Both the position numbers and the translations under genes were made by a program. Shown here piece after piece: positions 44,860 through 52,662 of a DNA stretch of 64,000 bases. Numbering within the stretch: the stretch's first letter is position 1; each line of letters opens with the position of its first letter. Source of the DNA: an uncultured Bacilli bacterium (GTDB lineage Bacteria; Bacillota_I; Bacilli_A; RF39; UBA660); the NCBI GenBank assembly GCA_934140575.1, contig CAKPBJ010000002.1:1-64000 (forward strand), in the 5' to 3' direction. The notes under the pieces are model-generated. The model did not search any database. It was given only the letters and a program-made list of their open reading frames with translations, and was not told the origin of the DNA.

Positions 44860-46329
44860 TTATTGAACTTGACTATAAATACTAAACATTGGTTGAATAA
44901 TTGATATTAAAATTATACCAACAACAACTGCTAAGAAACAGATAAGTAATGGTTCAACTAAACTCTTCATCTGATCAATAACATTTTTATGTAACATCTG
45001 AAAATGTCCAGCAACTTTCTCCATCATATTACCTAATTGTCCAGTAGATTCACCAGTAACAATCATTTCATATGCAACAACAGGAATTGCCCATTCCCCT
45101 TTAAATGCAGAAGAAACAGAGTCACCCTTTCCTAAGTTTTCCAAACACTTACTAATAATTCTTTTATAAACCTCATTATTGGTAATCTTACTAAGAATTT
45201 CCATACTGTCAGTAATAAATACTCCGTGATTTAATAACGAAGCAAAGGTCTTTGTAAAATTTGCAATCTCATTATATATAATAATATTCTTAACTACTGG
45301 TAAATGCATTAAAATTATTTGAACACTTTCTTTAAACTTTTGTATCTTTGTAAAGCATTGATAAAATACAAATACAACAACTGCAATTACCAATATTATC
45401 ATATACCATTTTTCTTTTATGAAATCAGATAATCCCATAATTGCTAATGTAAGAGCAGGCATTTCTGCACCATTATCTGCAAACATAGAAGAAAACTGTG
45501 GTACTAAATAAGTAAGCATAAATATTAATACTGCAAAGGCAATTGTTAATACAACAACTGGATATGTCATAGCAGACTTCATCTGTTTCCTAGTCTGATC
45601 CATAGAAGTATAATATTCAGCCATATCATCCAAAATAGATGGTAAATCACCTGTCATCTCAGCAGTCTTAACCATATTAACTAAAAGTTTAGGATATACT
45701 TTTTCTTGCATAAGCATAGCATCACTTAAACTCTCACCTTTTAATAACTGATAAACAAGTTGGTTAAAACTCTTTTTTAATCCTGCTTTTCTAGTCTGTT
45801 TCGCAAGAATTTTTACAGAATCAGCAAGAGGAATACCGGCTTTAATATATGTCGATAACTGAGTAAGCGAAAAAGCTAAATCACTTGCTCCAATTTTATT
45901 ACTACCAATATCAATATCGAATTTGCCTCTCTCTTTAACCTCTAACACCTGATAGTCTTGACTTAACAAAAAGTTACGAACATCATTTTCACTTTCAGCA
46001 TCAAAAGTACCATTTTCTTTTTTCCCAACACCATTAATTATAGTATAACGATAAGGCTTTAATGGATGAGCTACCTTTGCCCTAGCATCAGAAAGAACAG
46101 AAGCTTCTTCAGGTAGTTCAACATCAGGCTGTGTTTCTCCAATTTGACCTGGCATTGTATTATAAATTTGATTAGCACTTAACTGTTGCTCACCTACTGT
46201 ATTATCTGTAGCACCTGTAGTCTCTGTAGTATTAACATTTGAAGATTGATTTAAAGTACTAGTATCAACTGTATTATTATCAGTAACAACGTCTTTTTTT
46301 GTTTTCTTCTTACTCTTAAACATCCCCAT
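44860..46329 (-). CDS. pilC: Type IV pilus/competence inner-membrane platform protein (PilC/GspF family)
   Basis: 489 aa. After a Thr/Asn-rich, Lys-headed extension of about 90 residues comes a short alpha/beta segment (YTIINGVGKKENGTFDAESE, NDVRNFLLSQDYQVLEVKER) and two T2SSF domains. Their marks are LAFSLTQLSTYIKAGIPLAD...GESLSDAML...PKLLVNMVKTAEMTGDLPSI and the second EIANFTKTFASLLNHGVFIT...VAYEMIVTGESTGQLGNMME. Three membrane helices are evident. Forms an operon with pilD. The long polar N-terminal extension is unusual for the family, which normally begins near the alpha/beta segment. Confidence 0.9.
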   Translation of the reverse strand: MGMFKSKKKTKKDVVTDNNTVDTSTLNQSSNVNTTETTGATDNTVGEQQLSANQIYNTMPGQIGETQPDVELPEEASVLSDARAKVAHPLKPYRYTIINGVGKKENGTFDAESENDVRNFLLSQDYQVLEVKERGKFDIDIGSNKIGASDLAFSLTQLSTYIKAGIPLADSVKILAKQTRKAGLKKSFNQLVYQLLKGESLSDAMLMQEKVYPKLLVNMVKTAEMTGDLPSILDDMAEYYTSMDQTRKQMKSAMTYPVVVLTIAFAVLIFMLTYLVPQFSSMFADNGAEMPALTLAIMGLSDFIKEKWYMIILVIAVVVFVFYQCFTKIQKFKESVQIILMHLPVVKNIIIYNEIANFTKTFASLLNHGVFITDSMEILSKITNNEVYKRIISKCLENLGKGDSVSSAFKGEWAIPVVAYEMIVTGESTGQLGNMMEKVAGHFQMLHKNVIDQMKSLVEPLLICFLAVVVGIILISIIQPMFSIYSQVQ

Positions 46330-46450
46330 ATAATCAACCTTCCTTTAGTATTCTTATCATAACTAATTTTAACACAATATTTTTTTATTTAAAATAGTAA
46401 ATTAAACATTTTACTAAGTTTACATATATTAATATAGAGGTGACTAACTT

Positions 46451-46759
46451 ATGTATCCAAACCAATTTACAAATCCAAGTTTAATATCAAAACTTTTAAA
46501 TCTAAAAGATACAATTAAATGGAGTGAACTACTAGAAGGTACAAAAAAAACACTAGATGTAGTAAACCAAGCAATACCAATTTACTACCAAGTAAAACCA
46601 ATAATAAGTAATGCAAAAACACTATTCAAAGTAGCAAATGTAATTAATAATAACACAACCGAAGTAATTGCTGAGAACGAAGAAAAAGATCAGTCTGAAA
46701 TAAAAGAAGAAGTCAGTACAACTTCTTCTAAAAATAATAGCCCTATTTTTTATTTATAG
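46451..46759 (+). CDS. YqfQ/VrrA-like small protein
   Basis: 102 aa. The core WSELLEGTKKTLDVVNQAIP IYYQVKPIISNAKTLFKVAN resembles the B. subtilis YqfQ (VrrA) family pattern of a helix followed by a Pro-containing second helix. The rest is an acidic, low-complexity tail (ENEEKDQSEIKEEVSTTSSK). Ribosome site AGAGGTGAC before ATG. It is convergent with tgt and the two coding ends overlap by 17 bp; the terminator of tgt is embedded in this gene's 3' part. Function of the family is poorly known. Confidence 0.55.
   Translation: MYPNQFTNPSLISKLLNLKDTIKWSELLEGTKKTLDVVNQAIPIYYQVKPIISNAKTLFKVANVINNNTTEVIAENEEKDQSEIKEEVSTTSSKNNSPIFYL
46698..46729 (-). terminator. Terminator of tgt embedded in the opposite coding gene
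   Basis: On the minus strand AGAAGAAGT, loop TGTACTG, ACTTCTTCT, then TTTATTTC. A perfect 9-bp stem, 14 bp after the tgt stop, which lies at 46743. On the plus strand it encodes the Glu/Val/Ser/Thr stretch of the YqfQ-like protein. Confidence 0.6.
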
Positions 46760-47867
46760 TATATTTTTCTATAAATGCTTTTTTATAATCTAAAAATCTA
46801 TCTTCTTTAATTGCTTCTCTTATTTCTTCTGTTAATCTAATTAAAAATCTTATATTATGAATAGATATTAATCTTCCACCTAACATTTCATCAACACTAA
46901 TCAAATGTCTAATATATGCTCTTGAATAATTTTTACATGCATAACAGTCACATTCTTCATCTATTGGTCCTAAATCCATCTTGTATTTAGCATTATTGAA
47001 ATTAACTTTACCATGTCTTGTAAATGCTTGTCCATGTCTTGCAATTCTTGTAGGAAGAACACAATCAAACATATCAATTCCACGTTCAACACCTTCAAGT
47101 ATATCAATAGGATCTCCTACTCCCATTAAATATCTTGGTTTATCTTCTGGTAAATATCTAATTCCATCATCAATCATTTTATACATTGTAGGTTTATCTT
47201 CTCCAACAGAAGTACCTCCAATACTATAACCATCAAAATTCATTTTTACAGTTTCACGACAAGAATACTCACGAAGATCAGTAAATTCTCCACCTTGAAC
47301 TATTCCAAATAAAGATTGATTTGGATTGTTATGAACATCCTTACCTCTCTTTGCCCATCTAAGTGTACGCTCTACACTTTTTTTCATATAATCGTAACTA
47401 ACAGGATATGGAGGACATTCATCAAAACTCATCGCAATATCACTATCTAACTTATTTTGAATTTCAATTGACTTTTCTGGAGTTAAAAATAACTTTGACC
47501 CATCGATATGACTCTTAAAATGAACTCCTTCTTCTGTAATATCCTTTTCTTTATTCCTAGCCAAACTAAATACTTGAAAACCACCACTATCAGTTAATAT
47601 TGGTCCATCATAATTCATAAATTTATGAAGTCCACCACAATAATTAACAATATCATCTCCAGGTCTTAACCATAAATGATATGTATTAGCTAAAATTACT
47701 CCACTTCCACATTCTTTAACTTCATCAGTACTAACACCTTTAATAGTACCACGAGTACCAACTGGCATAAACATAGGAGTTTCAACAACACCATAATTAG
47801 TCTCGATAGTACCAAGACGAGCATTAGTATCCTTTTCCTTATGTAATAAATTATATTTTATCTTCAT
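46743..47867 (-). CDS. tgt: tRNA-guanine transglycosylase (queuine/preQ1 insertion)
   Basis: 374 aa, normal length. Catalytic Asp in GPILTDSGGFQVFSL (D93), substrate pocket SFDECPPYP and GIVQGG, GGTSVGE, the nucleophile region FDCVLPTRIARHGQAF, and a C-terminal zinc site CDCYACKNYSRAYIRHL with later His. Exchanges guanine 34 for preQ1 in tRNAs with GUN anticodons, using preQ1 in bacteria. No preQ1 riboswitch or other queuosine gene is nearby. The gene is alone and convergent with the YqfQ-like gene. Confidence 0.95.
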   Translation of the reverse strand: MKIKYNLLHKEKDTNARLGTIETNYGVVETPMFMPVGTRGTIKGVSTDEVKECGSGVILANTYHLWLRPGDDIVNYCGGLHKFMNYDGPILTDSGGFQVFSLARNKEKDITEEGVHFKSHIDGSKLFLTPEKSIEIQNKLDSDIAMSFDECPPYPVSYDYMKKSVERTLRWAKRGKDVHNNPNQSLFGIVQGGEFTDLREYSCRETVKMNFDGYSIGGTSVGEDKPTMYKMIDDGIRYLPEDKPRYLMGVGDPIDILEGVERGIDMFDCVLPTRIARHGQAFTRHGKVNFNNAKYKMDLGPIDEECDCYACKNYSRAYIRHLISVDEMLGGRLISIHNIRFLIRLTEEIREAIKEDRFLDYKKAFIEKYTINKK

Positions 47868-47975
47868 AAAAATCCCTCACAAACTATTTAATTATAAAAG
47901 ATAATATAACTTTTTTCAAGAATTATCTTCTATTTCTAGAGTCATCACCTATAAAGTCAACAAGTACTAAAATCC

Positions 47976-48006
47976 ACAAAAGAATAGAGTCACCCCTATT
48001 CTTTTA
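47976..48006 (-). terminator. Terminator-like hairpin after the giant LRR protein gene
   Basis: AAAGAATAG (47978-47986) and CTATTCTTT (47996-48004) with an 8-nt loop. T-rich on both sides, so it may work in both directions; located 40 bp after the stop codon at 48047. Confidence 0.5.
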
Positions 48007-48046
48007 TAATATCCACCAAACAATTCATATTACTTAACTATTAAAT

Positions 48047-51000
48047 TTAAATATGTATATTCTCAGAAACAACGTCAGTATCAGTTAAAAAATAGTCATG
48101 CATCATATCACTAAGCTCTTTCTTCTGATAATTATCATCATCAATCAAAAATTTCTTATTTAATTGTTCCAAACAGTGAACAACTAATCCAGCATAATTA
48201 TCATCAAATTTCACAATTTCTTTATTTTCTTCTCGATTCATAATATCATTTACAGTGTTAATTGCTATATCAAGCCTAATACCAATTTTATCACTTATTA
48301 AAGAAAGTATTTTAGTAGAAGAATATGAACCATCTCCATTCTCCTTCTTTATATTAACTTCATCAAAATTCTTTATAGGAACTCTATCAAAAATTTCTAA
48401 AACCACTCTTTTTAACTCTTCCTGATTTCCATTAGCATTAGCAATTCTTTCATTATATACTTCACAATCATACTCTAAGAAATTATGGAATTGAACACTT
48501 GCATTAAGTAAATTTCTATCTGGATAATCACAACTATTCGCAAACTCACTAGGAGAAAGCTCAATTAATTCTTTTTCCTTATCAATAACAGCTTGTTCAA
48601 ATCGTACTAATCCACCATTAACTTGAGTACAACACAAAGTCCTCGTTTGATCATTATTTCTATGTATATCAAATATATTCTTTATATCATCATCCATATC
48701 TATCATATGTACAGAAAATGTATTTCCAAATTTTGGATTATAAACAACCAACAAATCATTTCCATCTTCTTTTGCATCATGCTGACATTCAACAACAAAT
48801 CCATATTTTTTAAAAAATTCTTTCTGATTATCTAATGATTTACTAGCAAATTCACTAAGCATTCTTACAAAAATTTCTCCTACAACTCTTTTCGCATCAT
48901 AATTCATTCTCTGCTCATTCACATCATCTACTATTTGTTTTCTAATGTCATCTTTTACATCCATTATATCTTTAAAACAAGAAATTATAGTGTTAAGTTT
49001 TTCTTTCTCTTTTTCTTCAGCTGAATCTAATTTTTCATCTGTTTCTACAGCTGAATCTAATTTTTTAACATTTTCATGTAAAATTCTATTTAATAAGAAA
49101 GCTTTTATATCTTTAAAACAAGAAATTATTGTGCTAAGTTTTTTTTCATCTGTTTCTACAGCACTATCTAATTTTTCATCTTCTTTTACAGCTAACAGAG
49201 CTAAATCTAATTTTTTAACATTTCCAGGTAAGATGCTATTTAACAAGAAAGCTTTATCAGTATTAGAAAACTCCTCACTAACTATAACGTTTGCAAAATC
49301 CTTAGTACCCTGAAAAAGAAAATTTACATCTTCAGGCATTAAACCAAATCTCGAAAGTTTTTCATAAGACTTCAGTATTGTGTTTAATTTAACAGTTTCT
49401 AAAGAATTATTTTTATATTTATTAAAATCAAGTTCTATTTTTCTCATTGAAATATTATGAATATCATGTGCAAGTCTATTTAAGTTAAATAACGAATAAC
49501 ATAATCTATCATAATTATTATATTTATCTTGACATTTTAAATCAAATATTTCGTTACACAATTTTCCAACGTTTACATCAAACAGCTCTTTAGGTATTCT
49601 TTTAACATTTCTACTAACAATTTCTTGGCAATCAATACTAGATTTTTTTCTCAAATAAACATCAAGGCCTCTAAAAACATTAAATAAAAATTCATTATTT
49701 ACGCCGTTATTACTATAAAAATACTCATCTAACATTCGTCTAATATTAAATGCAAAAATTGCATTAAACTTATCAGATTTAGGATTATTTTCAATATCAT
49801 TTAACATATATTGAGCAATTACAGAAAAATGTTTTTGGTTTTTTGGACCCTGTTCCATATTCTTAATAATATTTAAATCTTCTTGATCTCTAAATAAATA
49901 ATCATTATCACAAGCCACCTTATAAAAACACTCTTCTATTTTCTTACCATCCCTCAACATATCAAACGTATAAGGATTTAAAGTAATCATTTTATTAATA
50001 ATTTTACTATCTAAATTACCTTTTGTTTTATCTTTAAAATCAGTATAAAATAAATTTTTCATAAATAAATCTTTACATTCATTCAAATCAATATTATCAA
50101 AATTTGTCTCTGATAAAATTTCTTTTATATGTTTGCCACTAATATCACTTTCAATTGCAGTCCTAATAGTTGCATACAAAACTCTTCCAATAACCTCATT
50201 TTTTAAAAGAGTTGCTCTTTTCTTTTTATCAATAGATAATTTATCCCAATTTTTTATAGTATTCAAAGTTTTTAAAAATTCAAAAACTTCTGAATCAGAT
50301 AAATTTATTACATCTCCTCTATAAAAATTAGGATTAATTTTTTCTAAATCTTTTCTTATATGATAATGAGCTCCTTTAAAAAAATCCTCACCATTTTCTG
50401 ATAATGAATATTTTTTAAGAGAAGGTCCATATAAATCTATATATGATTCATCATTTAACTTAGCTATATTTTCAAATACATCTTGAGCTATAATTTCTCT
50501 TAACTCAATCATACTCATACTGTCAATATTATCAACACTTAATGGAATTACAGTACTAGCATAAACTAAAGAATCTTTTAGTTTTTGTTTTACTAGATCA
50601 TCTTTTGAATCATCCATTAATTTAATTACTGTATTTGGTTCAAATTTACCCCTAGTTTTTATAGAATTATCTAGTTTTAAAACAAACTCTTCTTTACTAT
50701 CAAACTCAAAACCAAAATAAATTTTTTGAAGCATTTTTAAAGAAGTAATATTATTCTGAGAACATAATAAACTATAGTTTTCATAAATATTATCAAACAT
50801 TTCAGAATGATTCTTAAAAATGATTTTAGGATTATCATAAATTGTATGAATATCCAATCCAAAGTCCTTCCACTCTTTAAAATTAACAAATAAACTACCA
50901 AAATCAGGAACAGGAAGAGGAATATCATCTAACTTAGGATATATTAACTTAATAATTTTGTTAAAATCAGTCAAATCATTTTCATCAAATTTAATCTTTT

Positions 51001-51610
51001 TATCTTCTAAACATTTTTTCTCAGCATCTAAAGATATTGTCTTATCTTTTTTTATAAAATTAATATACTTGATACTTTTTTTGTCATCAGAACGGATATA
51101 TTCACCATGCCAAGTAACCCCGACACACTTGCCCTCTTTATTTAAGACTTTTAAAAAAGTATTTTCTTTATTTATTTCTTTATTTGCATTCCCAGTAAAC
51201 TCTTCTGGAATAATATGACAATTTCCTTTTATTTCAATTTTCTTTATATCATCAAATGAAGTATATCGAAATACTTTAAGTCCTTCTGGAAGTTCAATAG
51301 TCTTTAAAGGGCAACGTTCGTCAATAGATCCAATAGAAAATTCTTCAACACTATCAGGTACTTTTATATATTCAACTTTTTCATTATCATTAATTAAGCA
51401 TGAAGCAACTTTTTTAACTGGTATTCCATCGATTTCACTTATAATATTGACATTAGTTGAATCGTTTTGTCTATTAATTTGACGTGCCACATAAAAAGGA
51501 TTCTCATCTGAATCTTTTTTCAATCTATAAATAACTCCATCAACTTCTTTAGAATTAAAATGTGTATAATCTTTTTTTTCATGATAAGCCTTCTTTTCAT
51601 CTAAATTCAT
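48047..51610 (-). CDS. Giant protein with N-terminal leucine-rich repeats, function unknown
   Basis: About 1187 aa. ATG at 51610 has AGGAG 9 nt ahead; an ATG at 51619 abuts that site. There is no signal peptide or membrane helix, so it is probably cytosolic. Residues about 20-145 contain degenerate LRR_5 units (DGVIYRLKKDSDENPFYVAR; IKVPDSVEEFSIGSIDERCP; IELPEGLKVFRYTSFDDIKK). The remaining about 1000 residues are mostly helical and charged, with no domain I recognise. Near residues 788-884 a 47-50 residue segment is tandemly duplicated. A few segments near the C-terminus (LLVVYNPKFGNTFSVHMIDM; TRTLCCTQVNGGLVRFEQAV) look globular. Monocistronic. Confidence 0.65.
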   Translation of the reverse strand: MNLDEKKAYHEKKDYTHFNSKEVDGVIYRLKKDSDENPFYVARQINRQNDSTNVNIISEIDGIPVKKVASCLINDNEKVEYIKVPDSVEEFSIGSIDERCPLKTIELPEGLKVFRYTSFDDIKKIEIKGNCHIIPEEFTGNANKEINKENTFLKVLNKEGKCVGVTWHGEYIRSDDKKSIKYINFIKKDKTISLDAEKKCLEDKKIKFDENDLTDFNKIIKLIYPKLDDIPLPVPDFGSLFVNFKEWKDFGLDIHTIYDNPKIIFKNHSEMFDNIYENYSLLCSQNNITSLKMLQKIYFGFEFDSKEEFVLKLDNSIKTRGKFEPNTVIKLMDDSKDDLVKQKLKDSLVYASTVIPLSVDNIDSMSMIELREIIAQDVFENIAKLNDESYIDLYGPSLKKYSLSENGEDFFKGAHYHIRKDLEKINPNFYRGDVINLSDSEVFEFLKTLNTIKNWDKLSIDKKKRATLLKNEVIGRVLYATIRTAIESDISGKHIKEILSETNFDNIDLNECKDLFMKNLFYTDFKDKTKGNLDSKIINKMITLNPYTFDMLRDGKKIEECFYKVACDNDYLFRDQEDLNIIKNMEQGPKNQKHFSVIAQYMLNDIENNPKSDKFNAIFAFNIRRMLDEYFYSNNGVNNEFLFNVFRGLDVYLRKKSSIDCQEIVSRNVKRIPKELFDVNVGKLCNEIFDLKCQDKYNNYDRLCYSLFNLNRLAHDIHNISMRKIELDFNKYKNNSLETVKLNTILKSYEKLSRFGLMPEDVNFLFQGTKDFANVIVSEEFSNTDKAFLLNSILPGNVKKLDLALLAVKEDEKLDSAVETDEKKLSTIISCFKDIKAFLLNRILHENVKKLDSAVETDEKLDSAEEKEKEKLNTIISCFKDIMDVKDDIRKQIVDDVNEQRMNYDAKRVVGEIFVRMLSEFASKSLDNQKEFFKKYGFVVECQHDAKEDGNDLLVVYNPKFGNTFSVHMIDMDDDIKNIFDIHRNNDQTRTLCCTQVNGGLVRFEQAVIDKEKELIELSPSEFANSCDYPDRNLLNASVQFHNFLEYDCEVYNERIANANGNQEELKRVVLEIFDRVPIKNFDEVNIKKENGDGSYSSTKILSLISDKIGIRLDIAINTVNDIMNREENKEIVKFDDNYAGLVVHCLEQLNKKFLIDDDNYQKKELSDMMHDYFLTDTDVVSENIHI
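48965..49255 (-). repeat. 141-bp tandem duplication inside the giant protein gene
   Basis: The DNA beginning TATATCTTTAAAACAAGAAA at 48965 recurs at 49106 (141 bp = 47 codons, in frame), and the similarity runs to about 49255. In protein: KAFLLNSILPGNVKKLD... and KAFLLNRILHENVKKLD..., each ending STIISCFKDI or NTIISCFKDI. Confidence 0.85.
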
Positions 51611-51702
51611 CACAATCATCTCCTACTTCTATTCTCATACAATACACTATAATTATAAAATAAAAAGTAAACATATATCAACCCATATGTTTACTCATAT
51701 TA

Positions 51703-52565
51703 TTAACTAAAATAATATCCATTAAAATTATATTTAAATACTCTATAAATACTACTTTCGCAATCAAACTTATATTTTCTAATAACTTTTCCATTACTAT
51801 TTCTTTCAGAAAAAACACATGCTTGAGCAGAATCAATTATAATATTTCCATCATATTCTTGACTACTACTCATATATGCTGAATAAGGAACTTCAAATGA
51901 TGAGACAAGCTCAAACGTCTTATTATTTTCATCAACTTTATATTTATAATAATAGGATTTACCTTTATCTTTAGGCGTACTATAAATAAGTCCAATACTC
52001 TTCCAATCAAATTTCGGCATCGTTAAACTAGTACCTAAATTATTATTAAACATAGTTAAATAATAAACACCATCTATATCAGACTCTTCATAAGTAACAG
52101 TATGTTGTCCTCCACTTATTGTAAAGTCCCCTACTTTTTCATGCAAATATTTCTTTTCATAATATCTTTCCCAAACATCACTTTCTCCTAAAACATATTC
52201 TACTTTAGGATTATCAAATATATTAGAAACTTTAATTATAGAAGACATCTCACGAGAACTCAAAATCACAGTATCTCAACTTAAATAATTAATTCATCAA
52301 TAACATCTTGATAATAATCTCCATATATAGAAACATAACTAGGTTTATCAACTAAATAAGCCCCTACTTTATCATCCTTATAAAGATTAACATGTCTCTT
52401 TATCCACTCTTTACTAGTAACTTGATTTTTATGAATCACATTAACTAAATACCTACCACCAAAATACATACCAGTAAGTACTAATAAAAAAACTAAAAGC
52501 ATAGCTAAAAATACACTTATCTTAGTAAAAAAATTACTCTTCTTAAATTTATTAATTACATTCAT
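51703..52565 (-). pseudogene. Broken arylsulfate sulfotransferase-like gene (two fragments, centre deleted)
   Basis: The 5' fragment (52281-52565, 94 aa) has a ribosome site, a basic start and one membrane helix (residues 17-37), then VNVIHKNQVTSKEWIKRHVN and VGAYLVDKPSYVSIYGDYYQ. The 3' fragment (51703-52269) has no proper start and resumes in the middle of a beta-propeller: ILSSREMSSIIKVSNIFDNP, VWERYYEKKYLHEKVGDFTI, GGQHTVTYEESDIDGVYYLT, NNKTFELVSSFEVPYSAYMS. These are the hallmarks of the arylsulfotransferase (ASST) family C-terminal half, including the catalytic-region GGQH. The family is normally about 500-600 aa; here roughly the first half of the propeller is missing. The gene is therefore a deletion pseudogene. 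Confidence 0.6.
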
Positions 52566-52662
52566 AATAGACCTTCTCTAAAAGAATAATATTAAATCAT
52601 TGTGAAATATGAGTGAAATAAGCAAAATAAAAACTAACAAAGTTAATCTTTATTAGTTTCTA

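Noticed and set aside
47868..48046. preQ1 riboswitch near tgt
   Set aside because: The sequence upstream of tgt (minus strand) has no preQ1-aptamer features; the hairpin here is a terminator of the neighbouring gene.
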